A stretch of DNA of 64,000 nt from Hygrocybe punicea (taxonomy: Eukaryota > Basidiomycota > Agaricomycetes > Agaricales > Hygrophoraceae), in the NCBI GenBank assembly GCA_963556145.1, contig OY744469.1, positions 1,116,001-1,180,000 of the forward strand. Direction: 5' to 3'. The notes under the pieces were generated by a model, which was given only the letters and a program-made list of their open reading frames with translations, was not told where the DNA came from and searched no databases. The number at the start of each line of letters is the position of its first letter. Positions within the stretch are counted from its first letter, which is position 1. This document shows positions 46,531 through 57,338 of this stretch, one piece after another. The position numbers and the translations under genes are program-made.

Positions 46531-47476
46531 TGAGTAATGTCACCCACCTCCTAATCATGGGGAGTCTGCTTCGCCTAACGCGTCGCTGGGCTCCTAATAC
46601 TGTGGGAGTCGCAGCTCACCAGTCTCTGATTAGGTTTGGACTCTTGTTTCGGATTTGAACAAACCCCCACATGTTTTTTCCCCCAAAAAGCCAATTACCC
46701 ATTTAACTACAAATAACCACCTCTCCCCCTTGTATTGCCAATACCTTGCATGCACGAACATAGACTGCACGATATCTTCAATTTCTCTGATCTTCATACC
46801 ATGCATATGTCCGTTCTCTCGAGCAACTCTGGCGACTTTTTTACCTCTACCTGATAATTTTTCCCCACGTATGGCGCTGGGGGACAGGTTCCGCTACAAT
46901 ACGCATCTTTTCAATTTTGGTGGTAAATCTCTCTATTGCCATGTGCATTCTTGCTCAACGAAAGACAACTGCGTAGCTTCCTCGTATTGCGCTGTCATAG
47001 TTATTTGGGTGAATCACTTCTCCTTGGGCATTGACAACAGGAAGAAGCTGGATCGTATGAGTGAGTTGCATTTCATGTTGAGATTTTCGGGCTCTCGCTG
47101 GCCAATCTAACATTTTGAATGTCAAGGCTGCAGGTCGAATAGTCAGCCTGCTTTGTTAGGTCAAATGTTGCCTGGTCTTACAGAGCAGATTGTCCAGTCG
47201 GAGGCTCTAGGTACCTGCTACTCTTTCATCGTGTTCTTTGCGCTGTATAAGTCGGCATTGTGATCAAATTATATTGTGATGACATCATTATCCTACATCC
47301 ATTTAATTGTGGTTGAGCCTCTTAAGCTTTGCCTCTCGGGTTTCATTGTCATCATTGGTATAACCAATGTTCCTTTTGAGTATCGGCTTTCCCTTATCGT
47401 TTGGAGCTGTCATTCGCTTCCTCAGGATGTCCTGGTGAAGTTGACATTAAGTATATTGTTTCTGCGTGGCTTGTAA
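46531..47476. other. Noncoding / unassigned
   Basis: Follows the DIRS recombinase. The first 110 bases hold inverted CCTAATCA-type repeats. Beyond them I find no convincing gene; undetected small exons of the minus-strand gene at 47.5 kb are possible. Confidence 0.4.
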
Positions 47477-48503
47477 TCATACCTGAGTGAATGTGCTGTT
47501 GACCAAAGCAATTGAATGTAGTACCATCAACATTTTGAAATTTTGATCCTTGAGCAGCACGCATACGAATGACATTTGGGCTTCAATTATATCACCAATG
47601 CAGAATATTTGAGGCTTAGCTAGTTCGAAGCTGGTAGATATATTGTCAGACCATTTTGCAAATATGTGCATGCTGTTCTACTTTACCTTTTGATCCCTTC
47701 TTCATTGATGTGGCATGCGTAATATAGCACATTGTTTTCCTCGCCATGTATGTAGCCAGACTTGGTCATATCAGCCAGGATTCCGTGGGGGTCGACTGCC
47801 TCACTGAACGGGATGTGTTCCATCTCCGGTGCGTCTCTCTTCGGCGTGAAATATCGATTTGTGATGTCGAGAGCTTGATGTCCTGCATAGGTTGCTGCAC
47901 TCCATCTCTCTAGCTTTCCATCAGGAAATTGGCTATGGAAATGGGTATAGATGTCTTGCGCTGCTTTCACAGCTTCATCGAAGGTGGTCGTACCTGCACC
48001 CATGATAGAAATGCCCTGTCTGATGAATTTGTAGCGAACAGGATTGACGCTTTCAGAAAGATTAGTATCGCTTTTCGGTTGTTGGGAACAATTACTTACG
48101 AAGGCTTTTCTAATACGGGCGGTAGAGCAAGTTGACACACTATGCCTTGTACAGTGTACACCTTCTCTTCCTTTGCCCTCTCGTCTACCTTTGGTTCACC
48201 TCCAGAAGGCACAGGTGGGATGTTGATCAGTCGCCAGGTCGGTGGGTGTTCCATGCTGACAATTTCTAGTTGACGATTCCAATCGGCACGCTGCCGGGTA
48301 CGTGAGCTGTAAGTCACAACATGTTCTGACCATAACTTACTTTTGTCGCATTGGCTAACTGACGGTTTTCCCCTTCACCAAGCTCTGATGCAATTTTCTG
48401 TAACGTGGCACCTAGTTGAAGTGGTCAAGTATGTTATTTGTTCCGTTGTACTTTCCAGTAAGCCTTACTCACTCGCGCTTTGCAGGTCGTACATTGGGTC
48501 CAT
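47477..48503 (-). CDS. Unassigned agaric protein, copy A of a duplicated divergent pair
   Basis: Multi-exon gene. From the Met at 48503 (MDPMYDLQSA) it runs through an Arg-rich segment, EHPPTWRLINIPP, KVYTVQGIVCQLALPPVLEK, YKFIRQGISIMGAGTTTFDE, WSAATYAGHQALDITNRYFT, PKRDAPEMEHIPFSEAVDP, KSGYIHGEENNVLYYACHIN and a last block FCIGDIIEAQMSFVCVLLKD ... MLMVLHSIALVNSTFTQ. Copy B at 61638-62744 matches block for block. An in-frame stop precedes MDPMYDL, whereas copy B has about 23 more N-terminal residues, so copy A may have lost its start. I do not recognise a catalytic motif. The final block looks like a beta-barrel segment (OB-like), which is only a guess. Confidence 0.55.
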
Positions 48504-49484
48504 TGCCGCTTCGCTGCACAATTCTTCAATATTGTGTGGGTTTTATTTATTATTCTCTACTATGGTGCACGTCTTAATATTCTCTGGTGGCGTCTACTAT
48601 CCTCAGGCTTCTTTCGGTCCTCATGTTGTTGCACAAGCCGCTAATTGCCTTCTTCATTGCTCTACGTGTCTTTCCTCTCTATAGGATCCACCTGGACAGC
48701 CTGATGTATCCTCGTCATTGCAGTCGCTTCGGTATGCGCATATCATGCGTTCTCCCTTAAGTTGTTGTTTAATTGTCATTTGCCTTTATATTTGTGACTT
48801 TGCTTCTGGGTTTCTTCGCCGTCGACTTGAAACCTCTGTTGTATCCGGGTCTTTGCTTCTATGTCACCCCTCCGTGTGTTTCGTGTGGTTTCCATCAGGT
48901 TACACTTCGACTGAGGCTTGCCTTTGTATCTAGAAACCTCTGTTGTATCTGGGTCTTTGCTTCTATGTCACCCCTCCGTGCGTTTCATGTGGTTTCCATC
49001 AGGTTACACTTTGACCGAGATAATCGCTTGCTTTCCGTTACATTTTTTTATTCCTTCGTTGTAGATGTCCCAGACCCTATGTTGGACACCTTCGGTATCT
49101 GGGACTTCATTTCTGTTGATACTCCGTGCATTCCGCAAATTTGTATTCACGATTACGCCTCTATTTTGCAACGTGTACCCTGAAGCAACCCTTGCTGTTG
49201 ATATTACAATACATTCCTATGGTAACCACATGGATCTTAGATAAGCTTTCATTTTTTTCCGCCATGTTTATCTGTCTGCCCAGCAGGGCTTCCTGCAGCA
49301 TTCATGGCCTGTCTCTTTGTCTTTGTGGGAAGCTATGGCATCCGTATTGTGTGTATTCCTGTTTATCTTCGCGGATAATACTCATGTAATCCTTTATAAG
49401 TTGGCCTTGCGTGATCTGTGCTCCCCATCGGCTTCAACACTTGCTAATTTCTTCGTACTCTACAACCTACTGATCAACGCTAAC
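48504..49484. other. Intergenic between the divergent pair A; 104-bp tandem duplication
   Basis: A unit starting GAAACCTCTGTTGTATC is present at 48829-48932 and again at 48933-49020 with a few substitutions (104-base period). No gene is recognised. This is the shared promoter space of the pair; copy B has a comparable spacer (62745-63600). Confidence 0.6.
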
Positions 49485-51740
49485 ATGTCTACTCGAACTG
49501 CGTCGAAACAGTGAGTTTTACTTTATTTTTTCTTTCTTAGCCATGACTAATACCTTTTTTTCTGCTAGTTCTCCGAAAAAAAAAGTGGATAATGTCGTTG
49601 CCCCGCCACCTTCTTCTCCTGTTCAAAACCGGTAGGATTTCTACCTTCTGATATGATTGTTTTTGATTTTCTTTTTATTATAGGTCTGGAAAAAAAGCAG
49701 TTGTGAAGCGAAAGGCAGCCAACTTATCCAATTCTGATGTGTTTGTATCTTTATCTTGTTTCTATTATGTATTGCTGCTGATTCAATCATTTATTAGTGA
49801 GATCGTCGAGAGGCCAGTAGTTCTCTCCAAAAAGATTAAGACTTTGGTACCTGCACCCGTTCCTGACTCTGAAGAATATCGGGAGCTGCCTCCTGTATCT
49901 TTCTCGTGCGTGTACTTTTAGTCTGCCTGGATCCGACGGTTTACCCTTATTTGAAATTAGGGTCGAGAGTGCTCTTCTTGACATCAAGTCATCCCTCGTC
50001 TTTGGAGGTGAGTCAGATGTGTCTGAATTGTCTACTGATGAGGAAGTGGCAAGGTAACCAATGTCTGTGAGTTTTCTATGGTGTACTGATATGAGTACAG
50101 GTCCTCGGTTGTAAAGGGCAAGGCTCCGAGTAAGAAAAATACACCTGTCAAAGGCAAGAGTGGGGGCAAGGGCACAGCGACGAAAAATTTATCTACCCCA
50201 ACTAAGCAACTCTCTCCTGTGTAAGCCATCACCATTTATGTGTGCTCTTCGCCCCATCCAGATCAGAAAGTGGTGAAGCTGTGCCGTTGCCTGTTAGGGC
50301 GCTTTCTAGGTAGTTTCTTATAAGTTATCTTATTTTATTGTCTGATTTTTTGTAGTAGATCAAAGGTCAAGACTGAGAAAGCTCGCTTGATCGAAGAGTA
50401 AGTCTTTTCTTTGTGGCCACCTGGTATTTTGAAACTTCAACTTCATATTCTAGACAACTATCAGAACAAGCCTCAACCGATATCGTTATCGGTAATGTAA
50501 TTGCCCCATTGCTTTTGCACAATCAGGCTCCGTAAGTGTTTTTGATGATTCTTGACAATTGGCTAATTTTGTCACAGGGTTGGGGATGTTGTAAAGGTGG
50601 AAAAGTCTTCATTGTATGTGTAGAATTAATTATCCTGACATGTAATTCTAACTCATTCCTTGTACAGACTTGGCACCAATGATGTTGCAGGAATTGGATC
50701 AGATGTTGGATTGGATGCTGGATCACATGCTGGATCAGATGCTGTTCCGTAAGAGGGGATTTATTTTGTTCTTCGATGATTCATTGCGGTCTAGTCCTGT
50801 CGATGCTGATGAAGATGGCAATGTCTTGGATTCTCCTGCATCGGCTAGTGCTATTGATGGTGACCCCAACTTAGCGATTATGCGCAGGGACATGCAGGAT
50901 CCAAAACTATACAAGATTTACGAAGGACTCCCAAAACTACAGTGAGTTACTAATATTTGTTCAATTATCTGAATACCTATTTGTCTGCAGCCGGTTTTGT
51001 GATGTCTTGCCCTACTTATCTAGCGATATTGGATCGAGTTGTGTTTCATTTTCTTCTCTCGTCAAAGTTCTTTCTGAGTCATCTGTGAAGTACGTATAAT
51101 ATTTCTCATCACATTTGATTCATTTATCAGTTACATCCTTCATAGTTCCATACTCAAGGGTCTTTTATTCATCAAGTCCGGCTTTTTTGTTAATATGAGC
51201 AGGGTTCATCCCAATTACCTTGCTGTTGAGTCGCATCGCTTGAAGATCGCCGGTTCAACCAATTATGCAGTCGGAATAATGGTAGGCGTTACTACGGAGT
51301 GTTTCCTCGTCAATGAGGTTATGGCTGGTTCCCCATATGCACCGTACCCAGTTTACAAGGTCACTATCATTCCTTTCACGCAAGAAATGTGAAGGGATAC
51401 TTCTATATGGGGACAATTATTCAAATTTCATGTGGTGACTGGTTCAGTTACAAACCTTGGCTTTTCCTTTCTTAGCCGTAGGCAGCGTGCGTCGGATTTT
51501 TATATATTTCTTGCCGACTATCTTATCCACTGTCCACTGTAGTTGCGAGTGCTCCTGCATCCCCATGCAAACATGTCGCTTGAGTTTGATTGTTCTATTT
51601 GATTCTCGCTGCATCGTTTCAAAGTATCCGGTCAGCAGAACCGTAATGTTCGTAGATATGGTATAGCGATAAATGTTAGCAGATGTGACACCAGGCTGTG
51701 CGCACGTGTCACAACTTCAAGTTGACCTTGCTATTGAACT
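49485..51740 (+). CDS. Unassigned agaric protein, plus-strand member of pair A
   Basis: Many small exons. MSTRTASK at 49485, PKKKVDNVVAPPPSSPVQNR, SGKKAVVKRKAANLSNSD, EIVERPVVLSKKIKTLVP, DSEEYRELPPVSFS, SALLDIKSSLVFGGES and Lys/Ser-rich exons lead into a conserved region: DPNLAIMRRDMQDPKLYKIY, EGLPKL, SSCVSFSSLVKVLS, SILKGLLFIKSGFFVNMSRV, LKIAGSTNYAVGIMVGVTTE and VYKVTIIPFTQEM, then FHVVTGSVTNLGF. A TGA (FTQEM-stop-RDTS) at 51390-51392 could be a former CGA. The N-terminal half is basic and looks disordered and nuclear. The family is known to me only as an agaric multigene family beside transposons. The exon ends are approximate. Confidence 0.5.
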
Positions 51741-52600
51741 ACTAATGCAAAATGCGAGCGTTTCTTTTTCTATGGATTCTTGCAATCTTGGCCGTTATCC
51801 TCACCGTGTCTCAACTCATTCTGACTTATAAATTGGGATGTGTGTCCCATCTGCTTGGAACTTTGGCCACGTAGGTCTTTTTTTTACTCTCTGCTGTTAT
51901 CAATCACATTGTCATTCGTCCTACAGACTTAATGTTCCTCTCTTTTGGTCTAATGGGAATATGCATGTGTACGTTTTTATTTAGTCTCCAACATGCGTCG
52001 TTTGTCTTTATCTTTGCCATAGGCTCGTGACTTGTTTCGTTGGGAAGTCGACTTTGTACGTTTTGTTTTGTATTATATTATGCCTTACTTGACTATATCT
52101 CTACAGTGTAAATACAGTGTCCTTACCACAGTCATGCACGAAGCATTTTTGTTCCCAATTCAAACGATATGTATGCATTTGCTCCTTTCTGCCCCATCCA
52201 CCACGGCATTTATATGTACTGATGTTCCACAGCGAAAACACACCGCCGCTACTAAGCGGTGATCACACTCCCCTTCCATCTGCCCCTGGCACCACTCTGC
52301 AGAAGGTGGACTTTCAATTATCATACTCGGAGCATTTGTGTTCTCGAGAGACACAAAATCCGTGTGGTCATTTTTTTCTGCCCCATCCGTCATTGCATTT
52401 GTATGTACTGATAATGTTCTACAGCAAAAATACACCACTGCTAAGTGGTAATTGCACTCTCCCTTCATCCGCCATGCTGCAGATGGCGTATTCTCGAGTA
52501 TCATACTCGGAGCATTTGTGTTCTCGAGAGACACGAAATATGTGCGTTCATTTTTTCTGCCCCATCCATCATTGCATTTGTATGTATTGATGATCCGCAG
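51741..52600. repeat. Spacer with a tandem repeat of about 181 bp
   Basis: The phrase ATCATACTCGGAGCATTTG followed by a CTCGAGAGACAC motif occurs at 52318 and again at 52499. The associated phrase CTGCCCCATCC(A/G)TCATTGCATT follows each copy, and a first degenerate unit lies at about 52140-52215. I recognise no gene here. It is the boundary zone between pair A and the AT-rich Helitron. Confidence 0.6.
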
Positions 52601-52862
52601 GGGAAATATTCAGTTGCTGCAAGTCGAGCTTATCACAAAGGTCTGTCGGCTAATTAATCTAAGTATTGATTTAACTTTATTACTTGTTTCTCAGATTTTC
52701 ACAGCAGTTGACGCTGCTCAGAGGTATATCTATAACTGCTACAGGTTTCTGTTTTTCTCACATCACGTACCCTTGTTCGTGATGCATATGTCATTTACCC
52801 CTTGTGGGTGTCTATCATTTCAATCCACTGTCTTCATGTATATGTCATCCTCTGTCATCGAC

Positions 52863-52930
52863 ATGTCCAATGTCATACAAATGTCCAATGTCATCCACAT
52901 GTCCAATGCCATCCACATGTCCACTGTCTC
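52863..52930. repeat. 18-bp tandem repeat
   Basis: About 3.5 units of ATGTCCAATGTCATCCAC, with single-base variants, near the beginning of the long open frame. In frame it would code MSNVIHMSNAIHMS, so it may be part of a poorly conserved N-terminus or of the leader. Confidence 0.75.
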
Positions 52931-53120
52931 TCCTGTGACTACTGTTGTAAATAGGTCTAGTTCTAACACACTATATCAAATTATTGTTTGTGATATGCTC
53001 TGCATAAATCAACATGTGGTATTACAAGATACATGTTTGACCACTAATGTGTACAGTATGCAGTTTACTTCAAAACCTGGTGCACTGGTTGTGCACTATC
53101 CATTTTATAATATCTGTGTC

Positions 53121-56100
53121 ATGGCTTCTGACCCAAAATTTATCTTCATTGATATCATGTACAATTTGTTATGTTGGGTTCTTGACATGGCCCATTATTT
53201 TGTGCACCATCTCACCAGACTTGTACATGAATTGCCATTGGCATATGATATATTGTCCAATGCACACCATTGGCTGGTTCAGTTTCATGTCATGCCCAAG
53301 CATAGCATTACTTCCATATGTCGCACTTTGAATCTTCAACTACATCGCAATCAGATGTTACGTCATGATTTCCTTGCATTGATGGTTCTTTTACACAATC
53401 CACCAAATATTTCAAGGTGGCACAAATGTGTTAAAAAAGCTGCCATCAATGCAACAACTTTGAACCATTTCCATGTCACCGGTGTTCAACATCCTAGATC
53501 TCTGGATCTGTACTGGTTATTCATTGCTGGTAATTTAATTTCTGTCTTCAGGCATTTTTCAATATGTGAGGTTGTTCATCGATATGTTTATTGGCTATTA
53601 TGTTTAAGGTCACATGGTCAATCTCCATACTCCCTTCTCACATTTGTGCAGACTGAAATACATGAACATGACACCATGGTTACGAGACCAGTGGGTGGTG
53701 GAAGGTCTCATATATTTTCTGCAAACTATATACTTTCATATTTAGAAAACAGTGATTATTATGTTGATGCCAAATCATCATATCTTTTTGTTGATTATGT
53801 AAAAAAAGATGATGTTACTCCCTATCCTGTTGATAAATTTGTTCATGCAAAGATCCCATTCAATGATATAATTCCCCACATACCTGGTCTCATGGTACAT
53901 AAGATTGCACAACTTCACAGTATTTCCATGGGTTCTCATGTACTTAAAAAAGACATGTTGTCTTACTTTGAAAACCATGACTGTCTTAATTGTGGTGCAT
54001 ATGTCAGTATATTCTCTGCTATAGGGAGTAAGGCAACAAAGAAACAACAGATTGACCTCCCTCAATTGACAGAAACTCAAATTCTTGCTCGACGTATAAG
54101 GAAACGTAACACTTATGCAGCAAAAAAATCTCAACAATGTAGCCCTAAAAAGTCTCCACATTTAACATGTAAAAAATCTGAAATTTGCACATCAAATGAT
54201 TATGAGGAGTTTTCATCAAAATTATCTCAAGGTTGTGCTTTTCCACCACCCCCTTTATCCCTAGAGTTGACTCATACTGTTATCTCAGACTTTTGTAAAG
54301 ATTCAGTACCTAGTATGTTTGAAGAATCAGGGTGTGCTGTGTGTGGTGAGTTAACACCGTTAGTTAATTTAAGCAGGTTAAAAGGTATAAAAGGCATTCT
54401 CAATATTCTTGAAGCACCAGGTGTGACAAGAGTTGAGAGAAAGAAAACAAAGGACAAGATTCGGGAGTACAAGGGCCCTGTTTTAGATTATCAGTGTGAT
54501 AAAATATGTAATGAGTGTCGAAGTTGCATAAGAAAAGGCAAAACTCCTAAACTTGCTCTAGCAAATGGACTTTGGCTAGGTGTTGTACCAAAGGAACTTG
54601 CTGAGCTTCAGTTTGTGGAAAAGTTGCTTGTATCTCGCATACGTCACAATTGTTGCTTTGTGCGTCTTGCTTTAGGAACAAGGAAAATGACCTCACATGT
54701 AGTTGCTTTTCAGTCACCTATTCCAAAAGTGTATCAAGCACTACCACCACCTGTTGATGAACTTGATGAAGTTTTAGCCATTTTATTCACTGGGCCTTGT
54801 AAGCCAACAGAGAAAGATTTTGAAAGAACACCCTTGTTAGTGAGGAGGAACCATGTTGCAAGGGCACTTGAATGGTTGAAGCTCAACCACTCTGATTACC
54901 ATGATTTAGACATATCTTATGATAATCTTGCTGGATATCCTGAGGATGGCCCACCCGTATCTATTGAATATCGTCGAAGAGACACAAACAAAGTGTCAGA
55001 GGGGACAAGTGTATTTGATAATGAACTTGAAGATGGTACAGAACATGGTGACTGTCCTTTTGTTGTTCATGGGCTAACTGGAGAGGACTTGGATACAACG
55101 ATAATCAACTCACTAAAAGGAATTGCACTTAGACATCTCAACAGTGGGGGAAAGATGTTAGCCATTGGTCAATCCTCCCAACTTGAGTCTATTTACAAGA
55201 ACCCTGAGCTTTATCCTCAGATGTTCCCTTGGTTGTTTCCATATGGTATGGGTGGTATTGGGTCCACATCATTGTCTGATGCTGAACATAAGAGACATCT
55301 CCTAATGTATCATGATAAACACTTTCAAACAGATATATACTTTCCATTTGTTGCTTTCAGCCATGCCCAAGTGAAAGCAAGCACAACTGGTAGTTTTCTT
55401 CTTGCAGACAAGTCTAAATTCCATGATATAACCAATCGTCTGTTAAGTGTTGACCAAAATGTGTTGTCTTCATTGGCTAAAAGGCTCTCAGAAGGTGAAG
55501 TTGTTAAACCTGTTAGCCAAGAAGAGAAAGATTGTTACCAAGTAGTTCTAGACCTTGATCATGTAGGAGCTAAAGTAAGTGGATCCACTACTAGCAAGAA
55601 GTTTATGCGAAATGAAATTTGGTCTTTGATTTCATACTGTGGTGCCCCTTCCTGGTATATCACCATATCACCAGCTGACATTAAGCACCCGATTTGCCTG
55701 TATTTTGCTGATACAAAAGAAAAATTTGATCCAAAAATCAGATCAAGTGATGAGAGGATACGCCTTATTGCTAGAAATCCAGTTGCTGGTGCACGTTTCT
55801 TCCATTTTATGGTTAGTCTATTCATAAAGCATGTGTTGGGTGTAAATACAGATCATCCAGGAATATATGGAGACACATCAGCTTATTATGGCACAGTTGA
55901 GCAGCAGGGTCGCCTCACTTTGCATCTTCACATGTTAATTTGGATTCGTGGATGTCTTACCCCACAGGAGATTCGCAAGCAAATCATGGATCCCTCCTCA
56001 GATTTCCAATTGAATATAGTCAAGTATTTGGAAAGTACACATGTTGGTGAATTTCTTACTGGAACTCAGGATCAAGTACTCAAAAACATCGATAAAGCCT

Positions 56101-57338
56101 CTCAGTTAGAAAATTATATAGATCCAACACAGGCTTTACCTGAAGCACCCCCTGAGCTTTGTGCTACAATGTGCAGGAATTGTCAGCTATGTTATATTCG
56201 CTCTAACACAGATGTAACATCCCTAAAATCAGGAACTGCAATCAAAGGAGTTATTCTTTATGTGTCTCATTACATTACCAAATTTTCTTTGAAAACACAT
56301 GTCATATTTGACACTATTCAATCAATGTTTCAAAAGAATAGTGAGATGATTGGTGGTAGTGATACCCAAAAGGAGAAAGGCCGAAAACTCATGACCAAGA
56401 TTGTGAATAATCTCAGTGCTAAGATGGAGATTGGTTCACCAATGGCCTGTATGTACCTTTTGCGGAATCCTGATCATTACACAAATCATCACTTTGCTCC
56501 CTTCTATTGGCAGAGCTATATTCACGAAGCAAGGCAGATCTGGGATTCTAATGACAAGAAGGAGCATGTTGAGAAGGTAGCCTTGATCAAACGCAGAGGT
56601 TGTATTATTGGATTATCCCCAATATATGATTATATATACCGACCTGTTGAGCTGGTAAATATGTGTTTATATGATTGGATAAGTCTGTGTTCTCGAGAGA
56701 AGCTCCCCAAGTCTAAGTTAAAAGAAAAAGACTTTGGGGAAGACCTTGCTAGTGTTGTGGATGAGAGTGATAATTTTGATACATCTGTCTTATATCAAGA
56801 TGATACACTTGTATATGTTAATGACAATTATTGCAATGACAATTCTGTATCCATTGATAACTTAAAATTTGAAGATCCAGGCTATGATGATGCAAGGCCA
56901 AGTCCAGTTTCAGAGCTGAAAAATACATCTTCTTCTGTTGGACTGTTTACATTTCTTGACCTTCATCCACTCCATAAATCACATGGTACATGTTGTGTAA
57001 AAGAAGACTGTAAAAAAATTCCCACTTTTATAGGAGCCACTTTGCCTCGATGTGATCAAGGTGATCGTGAATCTTATTGCTCAACTATGCTTGCATTGTT
57101 TAGACCTTGGCGCTCTGGGTATGACTTAAAAACCAAAGATCAATCTTGGGATGAGTCTTTTTTATCCTATGACTTTACTTTGAGGCAAAGAGAACTCATG
57201 AATAACTTTAATATCAAATATGAATGTCTTGATGCTCGTGATGACTTTCATGCCCAGCTTTGTAAAGGTTCTGTTGTCCTACCAAGTTGGATGGATAGGT
57301 CTGATCATACTTCTGATTATGGTGATGATTTGGATTAA
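53121..57338 (+). CDS. Helitron Rep part of the Rep-helicase
   Basis: The frame is open from 52452. I place the earliest plausible start at 53121 (MASDPKF); conserved sequence is certain only from about 53850. Blocks: LLSYFENHDC-like Cys pair (SYFENHDCLNCGAYVSIF), a zinc-binding stretch with CAVCGEL, CDKICNECRSCIRKGK, then ALANGLWLGVVPKELAELQF, YPQMFPWLFPYGMGG, the Helitron N domain (FMRNEIWSLISYCGAPSWYI), the HUH motif in TVEQQGRLTLHLHMLIWIRG near 55920, and the catalytic two-tyrosine motif YVSHYITKFSLKTHVIFDTI near 56260. All Rep residues expected are present. The frame ends at a TAA (57336-57338), and the helicase part follows in the same frame without a gap. Confidence 0.85.
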   Translation: MASDPKFIFIDIMYNLLCWVLDMAHYFVHHLTRLVHELPLAYDILSNAHHWLVQFHVMPKHSITSICRTLNLQLHRNQMLRHDFLALMVLLHNPPNISRWHKCVKKAAINATTLNHFHVTGVQHPRSLDLYWLFIAGNLISVFRHFSICEVVHRYVYWLLCLRSHGQSPYSLLTFVQTEIHEHDTMVTRPVGGGRSHIFSANYILSYLENSDYYVDAKSSYLFVDYVKKDDVTPYPVDKFVHAKIPFNDIIPHIPGLMVHKIAQLHSISMGSHVLKKDMLSYFENHDCLNCGAYVSIFSAIGSKATKKQQIDLPQLTETQILARRIRKRNTYAAKKSQQCSPKKSPHLTCKKSEICTSNDYEEFSSKLSQGCAFPPPPLSLELTHTVISDFCKDSVPSMFEESGCAVCGELTPLVNLSRLKGIKGILNILEAPGVTRVERKKTKDKIREYKGPVLDYQCDKICNECRSCIRKGKTPKLALANGLWLGVVPKELAELQFVEKLLVSRIRHNCCFVRLALGTRKMTSHVVAFQSPIPKVYQALPPPVDELDEVLAILFTGPCKPTEKDFERTPLLVRRNHVARALEWLKLNHSDYHDLDISYDNLAGYPEDGPPVSIEYRRRDTNKVSEGTSVFDNELEDGTEHGDCPFVVHGLTGEDLDTTIINSLKGIALRHLNSGGKMLAIGQSSQLESIYKNPELYPQMFPWLFPYGMGGIGSTSLSDAEHKRHLLMYHDKHFQTDIYFPFVAFSHAQVKASTTGSFLLADKSKFHDITNRLLSVDQNVLSSLAKRLSEGEVVKPVSQEEKDCYQVVLDLDHVGAKVSGSTTSKKFMRNEIWSLISYCGAPSWYITISPADIKHPICLYFADTKEKFDPKIRSSDERIRLIARNPVAGARFFHFMVSLFIKHVLGVNTDHPGIYGDTSAYYGTVEQQGRLTLHLHMLIWIRGCLTPQEIRKQIMDPSSDFQLNIVKYLESTHVGEFLTGTQDQVLKNIDKASQLENYIDPTQALPEAPPELCATMCRNCQLCYIRSNTDVTSLKSGTAIKGVILYVSHYITKFSLKTHVIFDTIQSMFQKNSEMIGGSDTQKEKGRKLMTKIVNNLSAKMEIGSPMACMYLLRNPDHYTNHHFAPFYWQSYIHEARQIWDSNDKKEHVEKVALIKRRGCIIGLSPIYDYIYRPVELVNMCLYDWISLCSREKLPKSKLKEKDFGEDLASVVDESDNFDTSVLYQDDTLVYVNDNYCNDNSVSIDNLKFEDPGYDDARPSPVSELKNTSSSVGLFTFLDLHPLHKSHGTCCVKEDCKKIPTFIGATLPRCDQGDRESYCSTMLALFRPWRSGYDLKTKDQSWDESFLSYDFTLRQRELMNNFNIKYECLDARDDFHAQLCKGSVVLPSWMDRSDHTSDYGDDLD

